A DNA stretch of 23,440 bases from an uncultured Clostridia bacterium (GCA_934271725.1 CAKQSC010000008.1:1-23440); one strand, 5' to 3'; positions 14,205 through 22,124 are shown, counted from the stretch's first letter. Numbers and translations: made by a program. The notes: generated by a model from the letters alone, not told the origin.

Positions 14205-15058
14205 GCGTATGTAAGTTATGCCCTAACGACTGTTCGGTTGACAGAGATAAAACGGTTGGCTATTGCGGAGTCGGTAGCGAACTTAAAATAGCGAAATACG
14301 CAAAGTTTACGCTGGAAGAACCTTGTATTTCGGGAACGCGCGGAAGCGGAGCGATATTCTTTTGCGGTTGTCCTATGAAATGCGTGTTCTGCCAAAATTA
14401 CGAAGTCAGCCGTAACAAAGTCGGTAGAGTTATAACTACCGACGAGTTTATAGATATAATCAAAGAACTCGAAGACGAGGGGGTTCATAACGTAAACCTC
14501 GTAAACCCGACGCATTACGTAGGCGAAATTGTAAAGGCGTTTAAGAAATACAGACCTAAAATACCCGTCGTGTACAACACTCACGGGTACGAAAAGATCG
14601 AGACACTGAAAGAAATAGACGAATACGTTTCGGTGTATCTCCCCGACCTTAAATATTTTTCGCCCGCGACGTCAAAAAGATATTCGGGCAAAGAAAATTA
14701 TTTCGACGTGGCAAGCAAAGCGGTCGAGTTTATGTCGAACAAACCCCTCGTCGTCAAGGACGGAATAATGCAATCGGGTTGTATAATACGGCACCTTATT
14801 TTGCCATTGAACACCGCCGACAGCATAAACGTCGTAACGTGGGTGAAAGAACGCATAAACGACAAGGCTTATTTGTCGCTTATGTCGCAGTACACCCCGT
14901 TCGGAGAGATTGAAAACTACCCCGAACTCAAACGACCGATAACTAAAAAAGAATACGACAGGGTGCTTGACAAAGTTTACGAACTTGGTCTTACAAACGT
15001 TTTCGTTCAGGATTTCGAGTCGGTGGGAACGCAATATATACCGAAATGGGACAAATAG
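14201..15058 (+). CDS. Radical SAM protein, pyruvate-formate-lyase-activase-like
   Basis: A 285-residue enzyme with the radical SAM cluster motif C57-x3-C61-x2-C64 (CPMKCVFC). An N-terminal group of cysteines (C4, C7, C11, C22) could bind another metal. The layout and the motifs ISGTRGSGAIFFCGC, VNPTHY and LPDLKYF match the PflA-like family often annotated as radical SAM protein of COG1313 type. What it activates is unknown; no glycyl radical enzyme is visible nearby. The ATG overlaps the MATE stop by four bases. The last eight codons are duplicated in the downstream spacer. Confidence 0.92.
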   Translation: MSVCKLCPNDCSVDRDKTVGYCGVGSELKIAKYAKFTLEEPCISGTRGSGAIFFCGCPMKCVFCQNYEVSRNKVGRVITTDEFIDIIKELEDEGVHNVNLVNPTHYVGEIVKAFKKYRPKIPVVYNTHGYEKIETLKEIDEYVSVYLPDLKYFSPATSKRYSGKENYFDVASKAVEFMSNKPLVVKDGIMQSGCIIRHLILPLNTADSINVVTWVKERINDKAYLSLMSQYTPFGEIENYPELKRPITKKEYDRVLDKVYELGLTNVFVQDFESVGTQYIPKWDK

Positions 15059-15260
15059 CGAGTGTAACGCAAAATACGTTGCAAGGGAAAAAGAAAGTAC
15101 GCCCCGCACGCAATATATACCGAAATGGGACGAAAATTAAGGACGGGACAAAAATACGTTGCAAGGGAAAAAGAACGTACGCCCCGCACGAAATATATAC
15201 CCGTATGGGACGAAAATTAAAGGCAACGAAAAACCCGTTGTAAACGAAAAGGGTACGAAA
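15029..15260 (+). repeat. 79-80 bp imperfect tandem repeat, three copies
   Basis: Copies start at 15029 (inside the radical SAM gene, covering its last codons), 15108 and 15188. The first 24 bases of copies 1 and 2 are identical, starting ACGCAATATATACC. A second block (TACGTTGCAAGGGAAAAAGA...GTACGCCCCGC) near 15075 and 15155 differs at only one base. Copy 3 is clear for its first 35 bases then decays. Small open frames here are by-products of the duplication. Confidence 0.85.
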
Positions 15261-15279
15261 GGCGATATAGAACCACCGC

Positions 15280-15308
15280 TTGACAAACCGTGCTGTTAAA
15301 GATATAAT
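15280..15308 (+). promoter_or_regulatory. Consensus promoter of argS
   Basis: TTGACA (15280-15285), a 17-bp spacer and TATAAT (15303-15308) match all consensus positions. Expected +1 near 15315, a 28-base leader. Confidence 0.92.
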
Positions 15309-15342
15309 AGAACGCGAGCGAATAAGATAAAAGGATAAAGAT

Positions 15343-17028
15343 ATGGATTATAAATCACACGTAGCGAAAAACTTAAAAATGGACGGAGTAAGCGAAGAAG
15401 AAATATATTCGGCTATAAGCGTACCGCCCGACACGACGCTGGGGGATTACGCGTTGCCGTGTTTTAAGTTTGCAAAGGTTATGAGAAAATCGCCCGTAGC
15501 GATTGCGAACGAGTTGGCGGAAAATTATAAAACGGACGAATACATAAGCAGAGTAACAGCGGTAAACGGTTATCTCAACTTTACGGTAAACCGCAGGGGT
15601 ATGGTGAAAGACACTCTCGACAAGGCGATTAAAGAGGGTGAAAAATACGGTTCGTCGGACGTAGGTAAAGGCAAAACGGTATGTATAGACTACTCGTCCA
15701 TAAACATAGCGAAGCCTTTCCATATAGGACACTTGATGACCACCGTAATAGGCAGTTCCATATACAAGATTTTGTCTTTTTCGGGGTATAAAACGGTCGG
15801 AATAAACCACCTTGGAGATTACGGTACGCAGTTCGGCAAACTGATTGTCGCGTATAAACTTTGGGGCGACAAAGAAAAGGTCGAAAAAGGCAAACTCAAA
15901 GAGTTGATGCGTATATACGTAAAGTTCCACGAAGAAGCGGAAAAGAACGACAAACTCAACGACGAGGCGAGGGCGTGGTTCAAAAAGATAGAGGACGGCG
16001 ACAAGGAAGCGAACGAACTGTTTACTTTTTTTAAAGAAGTTACGCTTAAAGAAGTCGACAAGATATACAAATTGTTAAACGTTACGTTCGACTCGTACGC
16101 GGGCGAAAGTTTTTATAACGACAAAATGCAACCCGTTATAGACGAACTCAACGAAAAAGGGCTTTTAAAGGTATCGGACGGGGCTTCGGTCGTCGATTTG
16201 CAAGATTACGGAATGCCACCCTGCCTTATATTGAAGTCGGACGGCAGTTCGCTTTACGCAACGCGCGATCTGGCGGCGGCAATGTACAGAAAACAGACGT
16301 ACGATTTTTATAAATGTCTGTACGTTGTGGCGTATCAGCAGAACCTGCATTTCAAGCAGATATTCAAAGTACTGGAACTTATGGGCAAGCCGTGGGCGAA
16401 AGATATGGTGCACGTGGCTTACGGTATGGTATCTTTGGAAGACGGCGCAATGAGTACGAGAGAGGGAAGAGTAGTATTTCTCGAAGACGTAATAAATAAG
16501 TGTATAGAGAAAAGTTATTCCGTTATAGAAAGCAAAAACCCGAATCTCGAAAATAAAGACGAGGTGGCGAAAGCGGTCGGAACGGGTGCGGTTATTTTCG
16601 GCGCACTGCAAAACAACAAGATAAAGGACGTGGTGTTCAGTTACGACAAAGTGCTTTCTTTCGAGGGCGAAACCTGCCCGTACGTGCAGTACACGGCGGT
16701 AAGGTGCAAAAGCGTTCTTAACAAATGCGGAAAGGCTACGGAGTTTGCCGTTCCCGAAAATATCACCGACGACGAATATAACGTAGTGTCCAAAATAGCG
16801 GAGTTCGGCGGAGTGGTGTTGTCGGCGGGCGAAAAGTACGAGCCGTCGCTCGTTACGAGATACGTTATAGATTTGGCAAAACTCTACAACAAGTTTTATT
16901 TGAGTTGCAACGTTATGAACAGCGAAGCGGGCGTGAAAGAGTTCAGGCTTGCGCTGACGGAAGCGACGCTTATAACGATAGAAAACGGGCTTAAACTTTT
17001 GGGTATAACCGTACCCGACAAAATGTAA
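15343..17028 (+). CDS. argS: Arginyl-tRNA synthetase
   Basis: A 561-residue class I aminoacyl-tRNA synthetase that charges tRNA-Arg. The N-terminal additional domain (1-100) holds the D-loop-binding region. HIGH is present exactly at 127-130. The KMSKS counterpart is AMSTREG (369-375): the first lysine is absent, as in many ArgS enzymes. SNINIAKP-like SSINIAKPFHIGH, the GDYGTQFGKL motif and the C-terminal helical DALR anticodon domain (about 450-561, with tyrosine- and leucine-rich helices) all fit. The ATG follows AAAAGGAT. The HAD gene begins two bases after its stop, so the two are an operon. Confidence 0.97.
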   Translation: MDYKSHVAKNLKMDGVSEEEIYSAISVPPDTTLGDYALPCFKFAKVMRKSPVAIANELAENYKTDEYISRVTAVNGYLNFTVNRRGMVKDTLDKAIKEGEKYGSSDVGKGKTVCIDYSSINIAKPFHIGHLMTTVIGSSIYKILSFSGYKTVGINHLGDYGTQFGKLIVAYKLWGDKEKVEKGKLKELMRIYVKFHEEAEKNDKLNDEARAWFKKIEDGDKEANELFTFFKEVTLKEVDKIYKLLNVTFDSYAGESFYNDKMQPVIDELNEKGLLKVSDGASVVDLQDYGMPPCLILKSDGSSLYATRDLAAAMYRKQTYDFYKCLYVVAYQQNLHFKQIFKVLELMGKPWAKDMVHVAYGMVSLEDGAMSTREGRVVFLEDVINKCIEKSYSVIESKNPNLENKDEVAKAVGTGAVIFGALQNNKIKDVVFSYDKVLSFEGETCPYVQYTAVRCKSVLNKCGKATEFAVPENITDDEYNVVSKIAEFGGVVLSAGEKYEPSLVTRYVIDLAKLYNKFYLSCNVMNSEAGVKEFRLALTEATLITIENGLKLLGITVPDKM

Positions 17029-17030
17029 TT

Positions 17031-17684
17031 ATGGTAAAAGGTATAATTTTTGACGCGGACGGAACGCTTTGGGATAGTTCTTACGATATTTTAGACAGTA
17101 TGAACAAGGCTTTGGCAAAGTTTTCCCTTCCCGCCGTTACGAGAGAAACGCTTTTGAAAAATCTTTCTTACGGCGCGAGAAAATTGTGTTCGGATACGCT
17201 TGACGGCAGACTTGACGAAGAAAAAAGCGAAGAGTTTCTGAAAACGTATAACGAGATATACACGAATTGCGGTTCGCCGAAAACGGAGTTGTATAACGGC
17301 GTGGGCGAAATGCTTGTCGCGCTTAAAGACAAGGGTGTCGGACTTGCTTTAATGTCCAACAAACCGCAGGAAAGTTTAAACCCCGTGTACGACAAACTTC
17401 TTAAAAAATATGATTTCGATTTCGTTTACGGGCAAAGGTCGGGTTTTAAAACCAAACCGGACAAAAGCACTACGGATTTCGTTTTAAAAGGACTCGGCAC
17501 CGAACGGGAAGAAACGCTTTTCGTCGGAGACAGCGAAATAGACTTTCTGACGGGCAAAAACGCCGGTCTTAAAACGGTAAGTTGCCTTTGGGGTTTCAGA
17601 ACGAAAGAGTTTTTAAAAGAACACGGCGCGACGATTTTTATAGAAAAACCGTCCGAACTGTTGGAAATCATCGAAAAATATTAA
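17031..17684 (+). CDS. HAD-family hydrolase, phosphoglycolate-phosphatase-like
   Basis: A 217-residue HAD hydrolase. Motif I is FDADGT (7-12) with nucleophile D8 and acid/base D10; a helical cap follows (15-85). Motif II is in LMSNKP near 103-108, motif III has the lysine in KTKPDKS, and motif IV is GDSEID. This layout is that of Gph/PpaX-type phosphatases acting on small phosphate esters; the true substrate cannot be read. It starts two bases after argS without an own ribosome site, so it likely depends on translational coupling. A terminator follows directly. Confidence 0.92.
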   Translation: MVKGIIFDADGTLWDSSYDILDSMNKALAKFSLPAVTRETLLKNLSYGARKLCSDTLDGRLDEEKSEEFLKTYNEIYTNCGSPKTELYNGVGEMLVALKDKGVGLALMSNKPQESLNPVYDKLLKKYDFDFVYGQRSGFKTKPDKSTTDFVLKGLGTEREETLFVGDSEIDFLTGKNAGLKTVSCLWGFRTKEFLKEHGATIFIEKPSELLEIIEKY

Positions 17685-17690
17685 AATCGC

Positions 17691-17720
17691 AAAACGCAAA
17701 GTTACGGCTTTGCGTTTTTT
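17691..17720 (+). terminator. Intrinsic terminator after argS-HAD operon
   Basis: AAAACGCAAAG (17691-17701) pairs perfectly with CTTTGCGTTTT (17708-17718), loop of six bases, T-run merging into the right arm. Confidence 0.9.
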
Positions 17721-17751
17721 ATATAAGCGATGCTTATTTTAGGTTAAACGC

Positions 17752-17782
17752 TTGACAAACGGCGGGGGGGGGGTGCTATAAT
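17752..17782 (+). promoter_or_regulatory. Promoter with G10 tract in its spacer (P1)
   Basis: TTGACA (17752-17757) and TATAAT (17777-17782) are both perfect, but the spacer is 19 bp because it contains ten consecutive G bases (17764-17773). Two fewer G bases would give the optimal 17 bp. The expected transcript would start near 17789 and meets a small hairpin with a T-run (GCATACGGTGTGC, 17802-17814). Confidence 0.65.
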
Positions 17783-17864
17783 TGATGCGATAGTTTATAA
17801 GGCATACGGTGTGCGTTTTTACAAATATTTTACTCAAACCATACTCTTGCTTTAAAATAAACGT

Positions 17865-17894
17865 TTGACAGCGTTTTTTGCAAAAGAGTATAAT
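17865..17894 (+). promoter_or_regulatory. Consensus promoter (P2) before the structured element
   Basis: TTGACA (17865-17870), an 18-bp spacer and TATAAT (17889-17894). Expected +1 is 17901. No terminator with a T-run is seen before the prepilin gene, giving a leader of nearly 490 nt. Confidence 0.85.
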
Positions 17895-17900
17895 ATACGG

Positions 17901-18248
17901 CGAAACAAAGAGGCGATTTTGCACGACTCTACGAAAAGCCGTCCTTGTGTAAGCCACTGATAACGGCGTTAAAGCGACGGTCTTGCACCGAATTTTTGGC
18001 TAATACATTGTTACGCTTACGGCTTATATGCTTGTATTAACCCGTTCGCGTGCCTCGTCTTAACCTAAAAATACGGCGTAAGACTTGTAGACAATCAAAA
18101 CGTCGCTATTTTCGATGATTTTGTACAAAGGCGAGAGCCGTTGTACAAACGTACAGCAAACGAGCATTTGTAGAAAAGCGCGTAAATATCGCCGTTTTGA
18201 CGAGGCTTTAACGCCATTATCAGTGGCTAAGGTGGCAACGTGCGACGG
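17901..18248 (+). ncRNA. Candidate structured RNA/long leader, or a small TIR element
   Basis: A 23-bp arm at 17953-17975 (GCCACTGATAAC...) pairs with 18205-18227 at 22 of 23 positions. Outside it, CCGTC (17939-17943) can pair with GACGG (18244-18248). Inside are GCCTCGTC (18052-18059) with GACGAGGC (18199-18206), ACGGCG (18073-18078) with CGCCGT (18190-18195), TAATACA (18001-18007) with TGTATTA (18033-18039), and a hairpin GTACAA-A-GGC with a GAGA tetraloop (18123-18146). A hairpin AGAGGCG/CGACTCT (17909-17930) lies at the predicted 5' end. No open frame of interest spans it. TAA flanks both arms, so a MITE-like insertion is the alternative. I do not recognise it as a known RNA class. Confidence 0.45.
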
Positions 18249-18272
18249 AAGGATTGAAATAAATAAGAAAAG

Positions 18273-18321
18273 CAATTCTCCACCGACTTTTGTCGGAGCC
18301 CCCTTTGCGCAAGGGAGCCGA
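18273..18321 (+). repeat. Hairpin repeat R4, truncated
   Basis: Begins CAATTCTCC, with first stem CCGAC-ttt(t)-GTCGG and second hairpin CCCTT-tgcgc-AAGGG; the GATTAGG tail is replaced by unrelated sequence. A GGATTGAAAT fragment at 18251-18260 looks like the tail of a lost preceding unit. Confidence 0.75.
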
Positions 18322-18387
18322 AGTTTAATAAGCAGGTTAAATAAAAAAGTTTTACTGCAAAAAAGAAGAAATTAAGGGGTGTTTTCA

Positions 18388-20160
18388 ATGCAACGTAAGA
18401 AAAAACGCGGGTTTACTTTGGTAGAACTTGCAATAGTAATCGCGGTAATAGCGGTTCTCGCGGCGATACTCGTACCGACGCTTACAAAAGTTCTTTCAAA
18501 AGCAAAAAATACGGTGTTTAACAAAAACGTTCAGACGGTCAACGGTGAGTTAATCATTCGTTCTATGGAAGAAGACCGTTCCGGTTATACGGTAGAAGAA
18601 GTTAAAAAGATTTTGTCCGAACTTAACTTTAATCTTAACGAAACGCCCGAAGGTTATTCCCTTTGGTATGATGCGGAAACCAACAACGTACGCGCATTGA
18701 AAAACAAAGAAGCCTTTACTTCCGCAAACCGCGCGAAAAGTAGCGCGTCGGGCATATCTACGTATGCAACCCCTGCGGTCGATATAGGTTACAGACCGGT
18801 TGAAGCCTTAAACCCCTATAACCGCAACCTTTATTACATAGACGAAACGAATGCAGAAGTGAACGCTCTTCTTGCCGACCTTAACGGGAATATAGTAGTG
18901 CAGGCGGAAGAAAATGCAAGCAATAATACAACGAAAAAAATAGCAAAACAGATTGTGGACGATTACACCGCAAAAATCAACGCCTTGACTTCTGCTCTTA
19001 AAGTGAGTTCGACGGCACAGACAGACCTTGTTTCGTCTTTCGATTTTAACAATACTTTGTTTATCGGAAAGAACGGAATGTACATTTATAATTTTGACAG
19101 TAAAAGTTATACCACGTCTTCCCCGTCGGTTACGTGTACCAATGCGATTATAGACAGTTCCGTAACGGAAATCAGATCGCAAAAATTAAGCAAAAATGCC
19201 GTAAAAACGGCGTCTAACGTTACCATTGCGACGACTATAATTTTGCCCAACAGAATAGAATTTGTCGAAAGTAACGCGTTTGCCTCTTTGGGAGACAACG
19301 CTTCCAACAAAATAACGGTAGAGATTTGCCCCGGTACGGTAGTATTCGATTCCGGCACGACGGGTGCAAGCGTTTCCGTTACGCAGTATTCTACGATTTT
19401 AGACGAAAACTCTTTGAAATATAACAACGCGAATATCGTCTACGGTACGGATTATAATTGTACTTTTACCGGCAACTATTTTTATATGGACGACGGCGGT
19501 TTGAAGTCGGGTACATTTACAAACGGTCAGACGCTTGCTAACGTTGCCGACGGTGCGAGAGTCAAATATCTCGTTCCCGATTTCAGAATTTTAAACAATG
19601 AAAACGGTTTCTTCGGTAAGGTTTCCAAAATAGACAGACTTTATTTGACGAACAACAAAACGGGCAACCTTGTTAAATACAACGCGATAGTGTTGCTTGT
19701 CGAAGACGGCGTTACAAAAGGCTATAAGTTCTCTAACGTAGGTTATATTACAAATCTTAACACGTACGTTAAAGAAAATTACGAGCCTATAAGCCACACG
19801 GGCAAGAGCGAGGCATTCCCGACGAGCGGAAAGTCTGCCGTAACGGTAAAACTTCCCGACGGCACCTCTTCTTTGGACAATCTCAAAGGTCAGTTGTCCG
19901 TGAAAATCAATTATAAACCCGTCATCAACCACTACGACCAAAAACAGTTGATGGACGGCACGTTATACTATGAATTGAGCAAAACTACCGAACTTTCTTC
20001 TGCGTCTACCGATAAAATAGCGGTCGGCGAGAACGGAGTCGCAACTTTCGTGGTTGAAAGACCTTCCGAAATGGCGGGCGGTTACACCACTTACGGCGCC
20101 GTCGTTCAAAGCGTTGAGGTGTATTTCGGTAATACTCTTATTCTTGTTCGTAATTATTAA
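18388..20160 (+). CDS. Large prepilin-like surface protein
   Basis: A 590-residue exported protein. The N-terminus RKKKRG|FTLVELAIVI is a class III prepilin leader: cleavage after G8, F at +1 and E at +5, then one long hydrophobic helix to about residue 33. The rest is extracellular. Residues about 254-310 (DSSVTEIRSQKL... then LPNRIEFVESNAF) resemble a BspA-type leucine-rich repeat, and the C-terminal third is beta-rich. It is three to four times longer than an ordinary pilin, so it is probably a pseudopilin-anchored surface protein rather than a fibre subunit. The frame opens at GTG 18379, but ATG 18388 is chosen because AAGGGG (18374-18379) is correctly placed for it. No pilus assembly genes are in the window. 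Confidence 0.85.
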   Translation: MQRKKKRGFTLVELAIVIAVIAVLAAILVPTLTKVLSKAKNTVFNKNVQTVNGELIIRSMEEDRSGYTVEEVKKILSELNFNLNETPEGYSLWYDAETNNVRALKNKEAFTSANRAKSSASGISTYATPAVDIGYRPVEALNPYNRNLYYIDETNAEVNALLADLNGNIVVQAEENASNNTTKKIAKQIVDDYTAKINALTSALKVSSTAQTDLVSSFDFNNTLFIGKNGMYIYNFDSKSYTTSSPSVTCTNAIIDSSVTEIRSQKLSKNAVKTASNVTIATTIILPNRIEFVESNAFASLGDNASNKITVEICPGTVVFDSGTTGASVSVTQYSTILDENSLKYNNANIVYGTDYNCTFTGNYFYMDDGGLKSGTFTNGQTLANVADGARVKYLVPDFRILNNENGFFGKVSKIDRLYLTNNKTGNLVKYNAIVLLVEDGVTKGYKFSNVGYITNLNTYVKENYEPISHTGKSEAFPTSGKSAVTVKLPDGTSSLDNLKGQLSVKINYKPVINHYDQKQLMDGTLYYELSKTTELSSASTDKIAVGENGVATFVVERPSEMAGGYTTYGAVVQSVEVYFGNTLILVRNY

Positions 20161-20166
20161 ACGAAA

Positions 20167-20189
20167 ATCGTCGGACTTTGCCCGACGAT
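20167..20189 (+). other. Intercistronic hairpin between prepilin and lipoprotein genes
   Basis: ATCGTCGG (20167-20174) pairs with CCGACGAT (20182-20189), eight perfect base pairs with no T-run. It is too weakly followed to be a normal terminator; it may stabilise or process the joint mRNA. Confidence 0.45.
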
Positions 20190-20223
20190 GAACGTATATA
20201 TTCAATTTTTAGGGAGAAAAGAA

Positions 20224-21837
20224 ATGAAAAGCAGAAAGAAAACGAAACTCGTTTTGGTTGCCCTTCTTGCCGTCGTAACAATCGTTTCGGCGTTAATGTG
20301 TGGCTGTTCTTTGTTCGACAATTTCGACGAAGTTAAATCTATTTCGCTTATAGGTACACCTAAAACGGTATATGCCGTAGGAGACGAATTCGATCCCGCG
20401 GGCGCAAAGGTAGAAATATCTTACAAAGACAAAACGGAAAGCGTTACAAAGGCTTTGACGGCAGATAACTTCGACATACAGTTCTCTACCGAAAAGGTAG
20501 GTACTTATAAATGCGTGGTCGCGTATAAAGACGGCGGTAAAGTATATAACGATATAACGTTGTCTTTCGATTACAGCGTGGTCGCAAAAGACGGCTCGTT
20601 TACGGAAGGGGACGGTTCTCAAAGTTCGCCTTACGTAGTTTATACGGCTGAACAGTTTGCTAAAATCGGCGCGGAAGTCGGTAAATATTACGTACTCGGC
20701 GGAAACATAGATTTGACGAAAGCAAGCCCTGTAAAAAAAGGCAGTTGGGCTGATTGTTATAATACGAACTCCGGTACTTTCATTTTAGACGGACAAAATT
20801 ATTCGTTGACCGTTAACGGAACGGATAGATTTGCTTTTTATGTGCTTAACGGTTCGACCGTAAAGAATTTGGTCTTTAACATAAATCCCGGTTCTGTTGA
20901 AGTTGCCTTGGCTCTTACCATACAAGGAAAAGAAGTTGTTTTTGAAAACGTTATTATAAACGGTTCTATGAGAGCGGAACAAAACGACGGTATGTTAGCG
21001 GTATATTTAAAGGCTAGCAACGTGGTTGTGAATGGTTGTGTTAATAATGCAAACGTTACGGGTGGAACAACAACTTATTACGGAGCGTTTTTCGGAATTG
21101 CGTATAATACGGTTAAAAACGTAACGTTTGAAAATTGTGTAAACAACGGTAGTCTTGACGGAACGACTGCATGGATTTTTATAGGAAACTGTGCAAGTCA
21201 AATTAAAGGACAAATAAACGTTATAAATTGCAGGAATACCGGCAAGTTGGTTGGTGCAAGCGTAGGTTTGTTCAATTGTTCCGCTTCGGATGCTGTTGGT
21301 GTACGTATTACAAAAGATGCTTATGCAGGTACTTCCTTGGCTACAAAGATTGGTGATTTGGACGTAACTTGCGAAAGCAGTGATTTTGTTGCGGTATCTA
21401 AATTGTTGGCTAACGGCAATAAAGACGTAACGCTTGTAAAGAAAGACGGCGTCGTTAAGTTTGCCGATTCTGTAAAAGCAAAACTTGACGGAGAGTTTGG
21501 CGAAGGAAATTATACCGTTAAAGCGGTTGTCAGAGATTGGGTTAGGGCGAAGATAGGAATTGACGATAAGACGGTTTACGTTTATACTAATTCTTACGGA
21601 CTTGATTTTGTCGCTCCGTATTCTTTGATTGAAAACGGTACGGAAGTAGCAACAAGCGTAAACGGCGCGCTTGCAATAGAAGATGGTAGAATAGTTTTGA
21701 AAGGCACTCTCGATGGTCTTACGCATTCAACGCAAGGTGCGGGAAAATATCAATATTATTGCTACTATGTCTACGACAACACGGGCGCGATGAGATATTG
21801 CGGACAAATCGCTTATGCGGATGTACAGAACGCGTAA
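20224..21837 (+). CDS. Lipoprotein with Ig-like and repeat-rich domains
   Basis: A 537-residue protein. The N-terminus is a lipoprotein signal: basic MKSRKKTK, hydrophobic stretch, then M-C-G-C with C28 as the likely lipidated cysteine. Residues about 35-115 form a bacterial Ig-like domain (pattern I-S-L-I-G-T-P-K-T-V-Y-A-V-G-D-E-F-D-P). Then GDGSQSSPYVVYTAEQF and YYVLGGNIDLT open a GLUG-like, probably beta-helical region with VKNLVFN, VVFENVIING, VTFENCVNNG repeats up to about 340. The last 180 residues are unassigned. ATG 20224 is chosen over an upstream in-frame ATG at 20188 because AGGGAGA (20211-20217) precedes it and the upstream start would spoil the signal. It is probably co-expressed with the prepilin-like gene as a surface pair. 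Confidence 0.85.
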   Translation: MKSRKKTKLVLVALLAVVTIVSALMCGCSLFDNFDEVKSISLIGTPKTVYAVGDEFDPAGAKVEISYKDKTESVTKALTADNFDIQFSTEKVGTYKCVVAYKDGGKVYNDITLSFDYSVVAKDGSFTEGDGSQSSPYVVYTAEQFAKIGAEVGKYYVLGGNIDLTKASPVKKGSWADCYNTNSGTFILDGQNYSLTVNGTDRFAFYVLNGSTVKNLVFNINPGSVEVALALTIQGKEVVFENVIINGSMRAEQNDGMLAVYLKASNVVVNGCVNNANVTGGTTTYYGAFFGIAYNTVKNVTFENCVNNGSLDGTTAWIFIGNCASQIKGQINVINCRNTGKLVGASVGLFNCSASDAVGVRITKDAYAGTSLATKIGDLDVTCESSDFVAVSKLLANGNKDVTLVKKDGVVKFADSVKAKLDGEFGEGNYTVKAVVRDWVRAKIGIDDKTVYVYTNSYGLDFVAPYSLIENGTEVATSVNGALAIEDGRIVLKGTLDGLTHSTQGAGKYQYYCYYVYDNTGAMRYCGQIAYADVQNA

Positions 21838-21854
21838 ATAAAACTTAAAAAATT

Positions 21855-21891
21855 ACGGCGAGTGAGGGGTTTCCCTCCCCGCCGTTTTTTT
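21855..21891 (+). terminator. Intrinsic terminator after the lipoprotein gene
   Basis: ACGGCG (21855-21860) pairs with CGCCGT (21880-21885), extended by an inner GAGGG/CCCTC stem; seven T bases end the structure. Confidence 0.9.
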
Positions 21892-21948
21892 ATTAAACTT
21901 TTTTATCTCGCTCCCGTTACTCGATTAAGTATTGACATATATAAAGAA

Positions 21949-22009
21949 CAATCCCCCACCGTCTTACGACGGAGCCCCCTTTGCACAAGGGAGCCTCGAT
22001 TGAGGATTG
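21949..22009 (+). repeat. Hairpin repeat R5, most symmetrical copy
   Basis: CAATCC at the start pairs with GGATTG at the end, enclosing CCGTC/GACGG and CCCTT/AAGGG stems, so the whole unit can fold as a three-way junction. Confidence 0.85.
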
Positions 22010-22024
22010 AAAATATATAAAGAA

Positions 22025-22084
22025 CAATCTCCCACCGTCTTACGACGGAGCCCCCTTTGCGCAAGGGAGCCTTGATTGAGGCTT
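22025..22084 (+). repeat. Hairpin repeat R6
   Basis: Tandem copy 76 bp after R5, with CCGTC/GACGG and CCCTT-tgcgc-AAGGG stems and a GATTGAGG tail. The 21892-22182 interval holds only R5, R6 and the minus-strand terminator. Confidence 0.85.
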
Positions 22085-22124
22085 AAAAAATTAAAAGTAA
22101 TTCAATAAATTATTTGACGACGAT

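Noticed and set aside
15046..15243. 65-codon open frame and minus-strand frames in the spacer before argS
   Set aside because: They are produced by the 79-80 bp tandem repeat and lack ribosome binding sites.
17953..18227. c-di-GMP or cobalamin riboswitch before the prepilin gene
   Set aside because: Short matches such as GCCACTG and GCAAACGA occur, but the conserved cores of these riboswitches are missing.
18229..18248. T-box antiterminator-like string AAGGTGGCAACGTGCG
   Set aside because: No stem I/specifier layout or terminator was found and the downstream gene is a prepilin, not an amino acid or synthetase gene; kept only as a side note.
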